Shown: positions 1 to 7,261 of the stretch, in pieces
Position numbering within the stretch: the stretch's first letter is position 1
Layout: each line of letters begins with the position of its first letter
Assembly (NCBI RefSeq): GCF_042693015.1
Contig: NZ_CP170544.1
Span: 1,736,001-1,800,000, forward strand
Direction of reading: 5' to 3'
Origin: Sphingomonas_E sp042693015
GTDB lineage: Bacteria > Pseudomonadota > Alphaproteobacteria > Sphingomonadales > Sphingomonadaceae
Length of the DNA: 64,000 bases
Notes under the pieces: model-generated
Told to the model about the DNA's origin: nothing
The model's database searches: none
The model's input: the letters and a program-made list of their open reading frames with translations, nothing else
Position numbers and translations under genes: made by a program

Positions 1-101
1 TTGCGGTCGAGCACGATCATGAAATCGGCGCCGCGGCGAAACAGCCGAAGCTCGTCGCCGCCCGGAATTTGCGCCGTGTCGATCAGTTCGCGAGGTTTCA
101 T
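1..101 (-). CDS. Spermidine synthase-like protein, N-terminal fragment
   Basis: Only the first 33 codons are inside the window; the gene runs off the left edge. It starts at the ATG at 101 on the minus strand, with GGAG six bases upstream. The visible N-terminus begins MKPRELIDTAQIPGGDELRL and continues with FRRGADFMIVLDRN. This resembles the start of proteins annotated as spermidine/spermine synthase-like in sphingomonads, where the segment forms the N-terminal beta strands before the methyltransferase-like Rossmann domain. The SAM-binding region is not visible, so the assignment rests on the N-terminal pattern from memory. It is divergent from the DUF6481 gene at 266. Confidence 0.55.
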   Translation of the reverse strand, partial: MKPRELIDTAQIPGGDELRLFRRGADFMIVLDR

Positions 102-118
102 ATGAGCTCCGGTAAGGG

Positions 119-136
119 GATTCCCCTTGGGGAATC
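119..136. promoter_or_regulatory. Perfect palindrome in divergent intergenic region
   Basis: GATTCCCC-TT-GGGGAATC is a perfect 8+2+8 inverted repeat. It lies 18 bases upstream of the minus-strand start at 101 and 130 bases upstream of the DUF6481 start. The position suits an operator for a dimeric regulator of one or both genes. No regulator is identified; the role is inferred from symmetry and position. Confidence 0.4.
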
Positions 137-265
137 GTATTGGAAGCGAGTAGAGGCTCGCGACAGGCGTGCGCCATCGGCCGTAGGCGAATCACGGTGG
201 CGGCCCTATCCACGCTCTATTCGCGAAACGCACCCCTTTTTCGCAATTCAGGATATCGACCCTAA

Positions 266-601
266 ATGCCGTCATTCAAACAGCCGACCTTCCAGGAGAG
301 AGCAGCGCTCTCGGCCAAAGCGAAACAGGCGGCGCTCGACAAACTCCGGGCTAAGCCGCCGGTGGACGAAGCGGCCCTTGCCGAGCGGCAGGCTGTACGT
401 GTCGCCCGAGAGGCAGCCCAGGCAAAGGCGCGCGAGGAAAAGCGTGCGGCGCTGGAACTTGAGAAGGCCACTCGGAAGGCCCGCGCTAGCGAAAAAGCCG
501 CGCAGCAGGAAACCGAGGGCCCGGCGATGACCGAAGCGGAGCGAAAGGCTGCGCGCGACGCACGCTACGCGGCCCGCAAGGCACGGGTCGCGAAACGCTG
601 A
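266..601 (+). CDS. DUF6481 family protein
   Basis: A 111-residue, highly charged protein rich in Ala, Lys, Arg and Glu. It begins MPSFKQPTFQERAALSAKAK and continues as long amphipathic helix, probably coiled coil. The FQERxxxxxxAK start and the repeated AERQAxRxAREAA-like heptads match the DUF6481 family as I remember it, whose function is unknown. There is no signal peptide or membrane segment, so it is probably cytoplasmic. No clear Shine-Dalgarno precedes the ATG. It may be controlled from the palindrome at 119-136. The opposite strand is also open through this gene because of codon bias and is not considered coding. Confidence 0.75.
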   Translation: MPSFKQPTFQERAALSAKAKQAALDKLRAKPPVDEAALAERQAVRVAREAAQAKAREEKRAALELEKATRKARASEKAAQQETEGPAMTEAERKAARDARYAARKARVAKR

Positions 602-778
602 TCCAGACATAGCTGCGCATCGCCTGGGTGCGAACCGCGTTGTCTTCCGCACGGTCGGCCATAGCTCCCTAGTCATCGCGGACCGTTCATGCGTCATTCG
701 ACGGTTGGGCAGGTTAGTTTTTGCGGCCGCCTCGCGTTGCGAGGCCGCTTGGGCGCGGTAGGATTCGATCCAGGTCAT
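602..778 (-). pseudogene. Small hypothetical protein gene with apparent frameshift
   Basis: From the ATG at 778, with GGGAG upstream, the minus strand encodes MTWIESYRAQAASQREAAAK and then TNLPNRRMTHERSAMTRE. After that the composition of the frame becomes odd (LWPTVRKTT). A one-base shift near 670 restores a sensible continuation, MADRAEDNAVRTQAMRS. This resembles short sphingomonad proteins of about 60 residues that begin MTWIE-Y and contain SA-WEEMA. I read it as a small gene with a one-base deletion, either a real pseudogene or a sequence error. The 3' end is approximate because no stop was found near the expected end in the restored frame. Function unknown. Confidence 0.4.
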
Positions 779-880
779 GAGCGCTCCCGAGCGAAACCAG
801 AGGCTCGACCTGATTCTACCGGTGGGATCTCCGTTTCGGCAGCGATGAAAGGCTTACGAAGATCGCGATCGACGTCTCAC

Positions 881-991
881 TCAGGCGTTCTTGAAATAAA
901 ATCCGACCAACATAGCAAGAATGGCACAAATAAGTGGAACGATGACTCGTCCGATTACCCAACGAAATGGTTCACTATCATCGTCGATCAT
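881..991 (-). CDS. 36-residue single-pass membrane microprotein
   Basis: A very short frame on the minus strand starts at the ATG at 991, six bases after a strong GGAGG. It encodes an acidic N-terminus (MIDDDSEPFRW) and one hydrophobic helix of about 22 residues containing VPLICAILAMLVGF, then YFKNA and a stop. The length, clear ribosome binding site, charged-then-hydrophobic pattern and native stop favour a real inner-membrane microprotein. It is not recognised as a named family. The opposite strand is also open through this stretch but shows no protein-like character. Confidence 0.55.
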   Translation of the reverse strand: MIDDDSEPFRWVIGRVIVPLICAILAMLVGFYFKNA

Positions 992-1139
992 GTTGCGCCT
1001 CCGATCTTTCCCTCATACCACCTATTCCGTCGCGCGCACCGGTCGATCTTGTTTCGCACGGCAAACAAGTTCTGAATAAAAATTCGAACATTGATCGGAT
1101 CACGCCGGCACTTTCAATTGATGCGAGCGTTGGATTTTC

Positions 1140-1334
1140 ATGACCGACCGTGACCGACCGGTGGCCATAGGCCTACTGTCTCAACGCGATCTCGATGCGC
1201 TGGGACAAGCGTTTACACGGCATTTTCCACTTCCCGAGGATTCCGGGGACTTTGCGGATTTGCTCGCCGAACTGGACCGGTTCACGGGGACCAGGCCTGC
1301 CGATCCAGCGGGACTTCCGCGATCACTGGACTAG
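1140..1334 (+). CDS. Small hypothetical protein, 64 residues
   Basis: The frame encodes MTDRDRPVAIGLLSQRDLDA and then LGQAFTRHFPLPEDSGDFADLLAELDRF. The pattern IGLLSQRDLxxLGQxFxxxFP, followed by FxxLLxxxD, resembles short cytoplasmic sphingomonad proteins of unknown function. The protein is acidic with two likely helices and has no signal peptide or membrane segment. The ribosome binding site is weak. I support it mainly because of this recognisable pattern; the tail after residue 52 is less typical. Confidence 0.5.
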   Translation: MTDRDRPVAIGLLSQRDLDALGQAFTRHFPLPEDSGDFADLLAELDRFTGTRPADPAGLPRSLD

Positions 1335-1341
1335 AGCGCGC

Positions 1342-1353
1342 TCACCCGGGTGA
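1342..1353. repeat. 12-bp perfect palindrome
   Basis: TCACCCGGGTGA lies just downstream of the stop of the 64-residue gene. There is no following T-run, so it is not a convincing terminator. It could be a protein binding site or chance. The rest of 1335-1538 holds nothing I can identify. Confidence 0.2.
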
Positions 1354-1538
1354 CGAGACGGCACGTATTGGGCAACCCAAACCTGGTCGCGATGGCGGCA
1401 TGTGGGCAGCTTCTGCCTAGTCACCCTGTGCGCGACAGAATGCGCTGAGTTCGGAATTTCTCATTTTCTGAGCTTGATGGCGGCCGGTGCGATCACGCCG
1501 TCTTGCCTGAAAATCGAAAAACCGGATCAGGCTGGGAA

Positions 1539-2951
1539 TTATGCCCTTGTCTGGGCAGCGGTCACCTGCATCCGCGTGTCCAGTGTCGTGGCGGCACGCG
1601 CCAGCGCGCCGGCATAGGTAGGAAAGGCCAGTGGAATCCGGGCGAAATCGCTAACCGTCATGCTGGCGGCCATGGCGACGGCGGCGATCTGCACGGTATC
1701 CACGGCGCGCTCGCCGACGATATGGCAGCCAAGCATCCGGCCCGTCGCGGGATCGGCGATGAGCTTGCAAAAACCTTCCGTCCGGCCGTCGATGATGGGG
1801 CGCGTCGTTTCGTCGAAGCGGACAAGCGCCACTTCCACCTCATGGCCGTCGCGGGCCTGCGCTTCGGTCAGGCCGACCTGCGCATATTCCGGATCGGTGA
1901 AACTACCCATCGGATTGACGGCGGCCGGCTGAGGGGAAGGCGTGGACGACAGCGCGTTGGTGGCGGCCCTGATGCCATCCTGAATCGCCTGGGGCGCCAA
2001 CATCAACCGGCCGGTGACGTCGCCGGCCGCATAGATGCCGGGCGCCGTGGTGCGGAGTTGACCGTCGACCTGAATGAAGCCGCGCGCATTTATCGCAACG
2101 CCGGCCGCCGCGAGATCGAGCGCTTCGGTCTGTGCCACCCATCCAAGAGCGGTGACGATAAGCGCCGCTTGCGCCACGAAGGCTTGGCCGTCCCGCGAAA
2201 AATGCATCGCCACGCCATCGGCCACTTTCTCGAAGCAGTCGATCACGCCGAAGCCGCTGTGGATGGTGATGCCGCGCGCGCGGAAGCCTTGTTCGACGGC
2301 GACTGCCACATCCTCGTCCTCGGTGCGCAGGATGCGGTCGTGCGCCTCGAACAGGTCGATCCGCGTGCCGAAGGCGTTGAAGACGGAGGCGACCTGCAAC
2401 CCCGTGGCGCCGCCGCCCACGATCAGCATGGATTCCGGCACGCTTTGCAGGCCCCAGGCATCGCTGTGCGTCGCGGTCAGATCGAAGCCGGGGATGGGCA
2501 AGCTACGGTGGACGCCGCCGGTGCAGACGATCGCCTGCCCACACTGAAGGCGACGTCCGTCCGCCATCGCGATCACATGCTCGCTTTTGAAGCGCGCGGG
2601 CCCGACATTTTCCAGGATCGTGACGCCGGCGGCATCAAGCTGGGGACGGAGCGTAGAGTGCCGGCCGGTTTCCTCCACCACCTCGGCCACCCGCTGGAGC
2701 AAGCGGGGATAATCCAGTACCGGATCGCAGCCCGCTATGCCGTATCGGCCGAGCCCACGCGCGTCCCGAACGAGGCGCGCGGCATGGGCCAGGGTTCGCA
2801 CCGGGATCGGCCCGTCATTGGCTGCCATCCCGCCCAGCGCGCCGTTCGTCACCAGCGCGGTCCGGGCGCCGAGGCTGGCGGCCCGCAGCGCGGCGAAGGC
2901 GCCCGCCGGGCCTGCGCCGATGACGACCATGTCGAAGCTGCCGGCGGCCAT
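1539..2951 (-). CDS. Pyridine nucleotide-disulfide oxidoreductase family protein lacking redox cysteines
   Basis: A 470-residue flavoprotein of the glutathione reductase/mercuric reductase superfamily. The FAD dinucleotide motif VVIGAGPAGAFAAL is at the N-terminus. The NAD(P)-binding motif MLIVGGGATGLQ is central, the second FAD contact GIYAAGDV follows, and a C-terminal dimerisation domain begins near NPMGSFTDPEYAQVGL. The usual CxxxxC active site after the first motif reads GGMAANDGPIP, so both cysteines are replaced. The C-terminal HPTxE motif reads FPTYAGA. It is therefore unlikely to be a disulfide reductase and more likely a NAD(P)H oxidoreductase of unknown electron acceptor. The ATG at 2951 was chosen because it lies two bases after the peroxidase stop. 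It is the last gene of the operon and may supply reducing power to it. Confidence 0.85.
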   Translation of the reverse strand: MAAGSFDMVVIGAGPAGAFAALRAASLGARTALVTNGALGGMAANDGPIPVRTLAHAARLVRDARGLGRYGIAGCDPVLDYPRLLQRVAEVVEETGRHSTLRPQLDAAGVTILENVGPARFKSEHVIAMADGRRLQCGQAIVCTGGVHRSLPIPGFDLTATHSDAWGLQSVPESMLIVGGGATGLQVASVFNAFGTRIDLFEAHDRILRTEDEDVAVAVEQGFRARGITIHSGFGVIDCFEKVADGVAMHFSRDGQAFVAQAALIVTALGWVAQTEALDLAAAGVAINARGFIQVDGQLRTTAPGIYAAGDVTGRLMLAPQAIQDGIRAATNALSSTPSPQPAAVNPMGSFTDPEYAQVGLTEAQARDGHEVEVALVRFDETTRPIIDGRTEGFCKLIADPATGRMLGCHIVGERAVDTVQIAAVAMAASMTVSDFARIPLAFPTYAGALARAATTLDTRMQVTAAQTRA

Positions 2952-2953
2952 CG

Positions 2954-4300
2954 CTAGCCCTCCGGCGCGGCCAGCCAGCGGAGCGCGGTGAGGCTCGGCA
3001 TGAAGCAATATTCGCCGCCGCGGGTGACAACGAAACGGGAGAGGCCGCGCAACCGCTTCGGGATGGGCTTGCGGGGGATGGAGAAGCTGCCGTCGCCATC
3101 AGGCGAACCGGTAACCGGATCACGGGCGTTTTCGAGGCCGAGGAAAACCCCGTCATTGATCCATTCCGACTGGACGAACTCGAACTGCCGTTTGAGATGC
3201 GAGCCGACGAAGGCGAACATCAGCCCGCGATCCTTGCCATCATCCTCCAGCACGCCTTCGGGCAGCAGCGGGCCATAGGCCGTGCCGCGGCGGATCATCC
3301 GGTGGAGGCGCACCTCGCCTGCGACCGGCGTGTCACGCGGGTTCATCCGGCGGCAGTGCGATCCTCGCGGCGTGGCATAGCCGACGGGATCGTCCTTCTG
3401 GAACAGGAACGTGTTGCTACGGCTGGCATCGGCGCCGAGCTCTGGATCGTCGTGAAGCGGGCAGAGCGCGAGCGGAGCACCGCTCCGCCAGCGGCCCATC
3501 ATCTTGGCCGCAATCCATTCCTCCTCGGCAGCGTCGGCGGCGCTGGCCTTCAGGAAGCGCCGGAATTCGGCGACGCGCTGATGCAGCTTGCGGAAGACGA
3601 CATAGGTCCCGTTGCGCCCCAGCGCCGCCGGCTCGGGCATCGGCGGGAAGCCGCCCATCTCGTCGCGATAGCCGAGCACGAATTCGCCGGCCTTGAGCGG
3701 CGCCTCCAACGGGTTCGATCCGGGGATGCCGCTGCCCTCCACGCCGGGGTGACTGATGCCGTCGCGAAAGCCGAAGGGCTCCTTCTCGTTCGGCAAGGCA
3801 TGACAATCCTGCCGCCAGATCGGGACGACGCCGGCAAGCTGTTCGAAAGCCGGACGGACGCGATCCAGCGCGGCCTCAAGCATCGCCTGGTCGCGCGCAG
3901 TGACGACCAGCACCACATGCACGTCCGCCGTGCCCAGCGGCTTTTCCCAATGGTCGGGCGCGCTTTCCCCGACATCCCCCAGAGCGGACGCGCGCGCCAC
4001 CATGCCCTGCTGGAACTCCCACGCGAAGCTGTCGAGCGATGCCTGTGGCACGCCCAACGCCTTGAGGCCCGCAAAAGTGAGCGCAACGCTGACGGCCCTG
4101 TCGATCGCCGCTTCGCTACCGGCAGCAGGAGAAACGACCTCCGCGAGCCGGCCGATCATGTGCCGCCCAGCGACGGGATCGTCGATGCGGAACAGGATAT
4201 AAGTCGCCGCATAAGGCGTCGGCCGCGGCCGCAGCACGCCTGCCTGGATGTCGTGCAGGTCAAGCGCCGTCTCGTCCGCGACCATGTTCGTCTCCGTCAA
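2954..4300 (-). CDS. DyP-type heme peroxidase
   Basis: A 448-residue dye-decolorizing peroxidase family protein. The distal GxxDG motif is visible as GFRDGISHP near residue 177, in the right context (PFGFRDGISHPGVEGSG). The C-terminal half has HRMIRRGTAYG, which supplies the probable proximal heme-ligand His, followed by GLMFAFVGSHLKRQFEFVQ, typical of the family. The length fits the longer DyP classes. No Tat or Sec signal is seen, so it is probably cytoplasmic. Its start overlaps the stop of the upstream gene by four bases (ATGA), which implies translational coupling. The substrate is unknown; family members oxidise dyes, lignin-like phenolics and other aromatics with hydrogen peroxide. Confidence 0.88.
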   Translation of the reverse strand: MTETNMVADETALDLHDIQAGVLRPRPTPYAATYILFRIDDPVAGRHMIGRLAEVVSPAAGSEAAIDRAVSVALTFAGLKALGVPQASLDSFAWEFQQGMVARASALGDVGESAPDHWEKPLGTADVHVVLVVTARDQAMLEAALDRVRPAFEQLAGVVPIWRQDCHALPNEKEPFGFRDGISHPGVEGSGIPGSNPLEAPLKAGEFVLGYRDEMGGFPPMPEPAALGRNGTYVVFRKLHQRVAEFRRFLKASAADAAEEEWIAAKMMGRWRSGAPLALCPLHDDPELGADASRSNTFLFQKDDPVGYATPRGSHCRRMNPRDTPVAGEVRLHRMIRRGTAYGPLLPEGVLEDDGKDRGLMFAFVGSHLKRQFEFVQSEWINDGVFLGLENARDPVTGSPDGDGSFSIPRKPIPKRLRGLSRFVVTRGGEYCFMPSLTALRWLAAPEG

Positions 4301-5307
4301 ACGCCGACGATGTTCGTCCAGAAGCGCTGCACGCTCTCGTCGACACCGAAGAGCGAACTGAACAATGTGGAATCGGCGATCATCACGTCGCCGGCGCGGT
4401 CGCCGGCCGGCGGCACCCAGAGGAAGGCGTTGAACTCGCGCTCGCCCGCTTGTGTGAGCGGATGAGGGTGGGAAAGGTCGATCGGCTGCCTGGCGAGCAC
4501 ATGCACCGCCGTCTCGCTGCCTGGCTCAACCACATAATGCGGCATGTGCTGGTGGAAGTTGAAATTCTCGACGCCAGCCAGCCAACCCTTCGTGTCGAAA
4601 TCGCGCGCGATGCTGAGCGGTGCGATCTTCTTCGTTTCCGGGTCTCGCAGCGGGCGCAGGGCATAGCGGTTGATGACAGGGATGCCGAGCCCCGCCAGCA
4701 GCGACCTTGTATATTGGCCAAAGCGCTGCTGCCGCGGCACCAGCGGATCGCCATGATGCACATATTCCATCGCGCGGATCTCGACGCTGTCGTCCGCGCC
4801 GACATCATGGTGCGGTCCGATCACCAGCCGCGTGCCCGGTCGCTTGAGGAATTCCCGCACTGCCTCGATCTCGGCATCGCTGGCTTGCTGGCCGGTGATG
4901 TCATGGTCGAGACCGAACACGAACAGCGTGTCGACATCGTCCAGCACCCGCTCATCCAGCGGCAACTGGAACCCGGCCTGGTCGACCCGCTGGAAGACGG
5001 GAACGACATGGCCGCTGATCTCGCCGACGAGTTTCTGGAAGGGAAGCCACGCCCAGAAGAACAGTTCCAGCGCCCCGGCAATCCCCTGCTGGAAGAACAG
5101 GGGATCGGCGAAGCGGGGCTCGCCATAAGCGGGCCAGGCGACCCGGCGCACCTCGGTCATCGTCGAAAAGCGATTGTCGAGTTGCGATACATCGCGTCCA
5201 GCCTCGCCCGGATAGCTCCAGGAAACATAGATGCTCACCCGGTTGCGATCGGCGGACCAGGCGCGCGCGACATGGTTCTGATTGTAGGTGCGGGCCGGCT
5301 CTTTCAT
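4297..5307 (-). CDS. Uncharacterised protein with GATase1-like Rossmann features
   Basis: A 336-residue protein that I do not recognise as a named family. The middle reads VDTLFVFGLDHDITG, followed by an amphipathic helix and GTRLVIGPHHDVG, a pattern typical of a Rossmann-like class I amidotransferase fold (as in DUF4350 or GldG-type domains). The C-terminus has GDVMIADSTLFSSLFG followed by FWTNIV, which also matches that group. No Cys-His-Glu triad of a working amidotransferase is apparent. The ATG at 5307 is preferred because AGGAG lies nine bases upstream; ATG 5313 is possible but sits only three bases after that site. It is coupled to the DyP gene by the ATGA overlap, so it probably serves the peroxidase. 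Confidence 0.7.
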   Translation of the reverse strand: MKEPARTYNQNHVARAWSADRNRVSIYVSWSYPGEAGRDVSQLDNRFSTMTEVRRVAWPAYGEPRFADPLFFQQGIAGALELFFWAWLPFQKLVGEISGHVVPVFQRVDQAGFQLPLDERVLDDVDTLFVFGLDHDITGQQASDAEIEAVREFLKRPGTRLVIGPHHDVGADDSVEIRAMEYVHHGDPLVPRQQRFGQYTRSLLAGLGIPVINRYALRPLRDPETKKIAPLSIARDFDTKGWLAGVENFNFHQHMPHYVVEPGSETAVHVLARQPIDLSHPHPLTQAGEREFNAFLWVPPAGDRAGDVMIADSTLFSSLFGVDESVQRFWTNIVGV

Positions 5308-5331
5308 CGCCATCAGCTCCTGCAAGGGCCG

Positions 5332-5880
5332 CTATTGCATATGCTCGATCATCTGGGAGAAGGCCGCCTTCACCGCGAGCGCGCTCTTGATCTCGTCGGC
5401 GGTGACGAACGGATATTCGCCATATTCGATGAAGCTCGGTGCCTGATGCTCGCGCACGAACTTCACGAAGGCGTCGGGATTGGTCTTCCAGTCCAACGGG
5501 AAGCCTTCGAGATTCTCGAAGACTGTGTCGACGCCCGATTTCTTGAACAGCTCGATCGCGTCCTCGGTATATTTGTCGAAATCGGTGTCGAAGATGCCCT
5601 GGTACATGAAGCGGGTATCGTCATCGAACAGCACCCAGCGCAGATAATGCAGCTTGAGCGGCGCCAGCAGATAGGGCTCGGTCTCGAGCGCCTTGGCGAG
5701 ATTCGCGCCATAGCCGCGGATCGTCTCGGCCCGCCCCTCCTTCACCTTGGCGATGATCGTGAAGCCGTAGCAGGCCGGTGTCCGCGGCCAGATCGGGCCA
5801 TATTTCCCGACCTCCCAATTCTCGTCATGCTTGGGGATCACGGCAGCCGCGGGCTTCGACCAGACGGGCGCATCATGCAT
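5332..5880 (-). CDS. Uncharacterised protein resembling a DyP/ferredoxin-like half-domain
   Basis: A 182-residue protein with no signal peptide. Residues about 38-115 contain YGFTIIAKVKEGRAETIRG and then LKLHYLRWVLFDDDTRFMYQ plus FDTDFDKYTEDAIELF. The pattern of strand, helix, LHxxRWVLxDD and a following strand resembles ferredoxin-like alpha+beta modules that accompany DyP domains in large multidomain peroxidases. That relation is inferred, not a firm family call. The start at 5880 is chosen because GAGG lies nine bases upstream and the sequence before it looks non-coding, although the frame stays open to 6015. It sits second in the operon, 24 bases before the next gene. Confidence 0.65.
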   Translation of the reverse strand: MHDAPVWSKPAAAVIPKHDENWEVGKYGPIWPRTPACYGFTIIAKVKEGRAETIRGYGANLAKALETEPYLLAPLKLHYLRWVLFDDDTRFMYQGIFDTDFDKYTEDAIELFKKSGVDTVFENLEGFPLDWKTNPDAFVKFVREHQAPSFIEYGEYPFVTADEIKSALAVKAAFSQMIEHMQ

Positions 5881-6029
5881 GGAGAATGTCCTCGGTTTGA
5901 GGGGGCCGCAAAGGAATGGAAATGCGCGCCGATCCTCCGCCTCGGGCAGGAAAGGAACAATCGGGGAAACCCCCGAGAGGTTGCCATTAAACTCCCGAAA
6001 CGAGGCCCGAGGCACTACCTATGCCGTCG

Positions 6030-6992
6030 TCAGAAGGTGAAGCCGAGGATGGTTCGGAAGATCCAGCCATTGGGGCCATGCGCGTTGCGATCGACCACCC
6101 CGCCATAGCTCACCCGCAGCGAGGCGTTCTTCGCCAGCGCGAACGTCCCGGTGGCGCCCAGCGACAAAGCGCGCTGAAAATTGTCGGCGTCGACCCCATC
6201 CACCGTCCCCTCGCCGCCCCGCCGCCAGAGCAGATCAAGCGAAGCCCAGAAATCGGGCGTGACGCCGCGGGTCAGATGGCCTTCGAGGATGAACAGCGGC
6301 TTCTGCTTGCTGCTGTCGGCGCCGAAGGGATCGTCGTTGCGGCCGAAGAAAGTGACGGTCGGCATGATCTCGATCGTCGTCAGATGCGGGTCGGCCATGC
6401 GATCGCCAATGGCATAGACCATCGGCACGCCCAGCCGCAGCGCCCAACGATTGGCGCCGACATTGATCGATCGCCCCGCGCTATATTTGCCCGTCGGGAA
6501 GAAGATTTTGCCAAGCAGGTTGACCGCAAGGCCGGGCGGATGATCGGCATAGGCCGCGAGTTCCAGCGCCGGCGTGCCGTGAACACCGAGCACGAAGCCG
6601 AGCTGCGCGTCGCCCAGCCCCGAAACCTTATCCACCGCATCCGGGCCGGGCTGCACGAAATCGGGCTCGATGCGGCTGACCGGCAGAACGAAGAAGACCG
6701 ACGATTGCCCGCCGGCGATCTTCAGCGTCTGAACGAACTGGAAGACCACCAGATCGGTGTCGAGATGATCGCCCTCCGCGATATTCCCCGGATCGACGGC
6801 GAGGTTGCTGTGCATCCGGTGGTAGCGGACCGAGGTGATCGTCGTCTTGTCGGGTATAAGCATGTAGAGCCGGGCGCCGTCGTCCTGCGCCATTGCAGGC
6901 ATTGCCGCGATCAGGATGGAGCCGATCACGGCAAGCAAGCCGGCGACCAATGCACTGCGTCTCGTCTCAATTTCAGGGGTCGACGCAATCAT
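6030..6992 (-). CDS. Outer-membrane beta-barrel transporter-like protein
   Basis: A 320-residue exported protein. The first 36 residues form a signal peptide (basic start, AGLLAVIGSILIAAMPAMA, cleavage after AMA-Q). The rest alternates short amphipathic strands and turns and ends in the aromatic IFRTILGFTF expected of a barrel that inserts through the BAM complex. The motif FFPTGKYSAGRSINVGANRW is typical of the SphA/MetA-pathway transporter-like family (Pfam transporter group PF13557, from memory), which is linked to uptake of aromatic compounds. It heads the DyP operon and may pass its substrate across the outer membrane. A GGGGCAACAGAG segment precedes the ATG. Its promoter region contains the palindrome at 7022-7036. 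Confidence 0.78.
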   Translation of the reverse strand: MIASTPEIETRRSALVAGLLAVIGSILIAAMPAMAQDDGARLYMLIPDKTTITSVRYHRMHSNLAVDPGNIAEGDHLDTDLVVFQFVQTLKIAGGQSSVFFVLPVSRIEPDFVQPGPDAVDKVSGLGDAQLGFVLGVHGTPALELAAYADHPPGLAVNLLGKIFFPTGKYSAGRSINVGANRWALRLGVPMVYAIGDRMADPHLTTIEIMPTVTFFGRNDDPFGADSSKQKPLFILEGHLTRGVTPDFWASLDLLWRRGGEGTVDGVDADNFQRALSLGATGTFALAKNASLRVSYGGVVDRNAHGPNGWIFRTILGFTF

Positions 6993-7021
6993 CTCTGTTG
7001 CCCCACATTCAATCGGGGCGA

Positions 7022-7036
7022 GTCACAAATTGTGAC
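7022..7036. promoter_or_regulatory. 15-bp palindrome upstream of DyP operon
   Basis: GTCACAA-A-TTGTGAC is a perfect 7+1+7 inverted repeat, 30 bases upstream of the start of the outer-membrane gene at 6992. It contains the T-N11-A spacing used by LysR-type regulators and also resembles the half-sites of other dimeric regulators. Control of the peroxidase operon through it is inferred from position only. No matching regulator gene is adjacent to the operon except the LytTR protein at 7262-8029. Confidence 0.45.
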
Positions 7037-7261
7037 GAAGCACCACCACCCGAGCGATGCTAGTTTGCGTCACCCTCCGCCTCAATCAGGCGATACCCTG
7101 AGCTATCCAAGCGTCTCGCCCTGCCCCTCAGCATCCGGGCGTGAACAATAACCCCGCGAATGTCGGAAAAATGGGCGGGAGCCGAAGATTCGTGTCGGAA
7201 ATACAGGATCAAACCTACAATCTGACGGTTCGCCCCGGCAAAACACGTCGCTTCGATAAAG

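Noticed and set aside
689..1075. Plus-strand 128-codon frame
   Set aside because: It overlaps the minus-strand microprotein and small gene; its composition is not protein-like and it lacks a ribosome site.
1503..2957. Long plus-strand open frame opposite the FAD oxidoreductase gene
   Set aside because: It is antisense to a gene with clear motifs and has Arg/Ala/Gly-rich composition typical of a codon-bias shadow.
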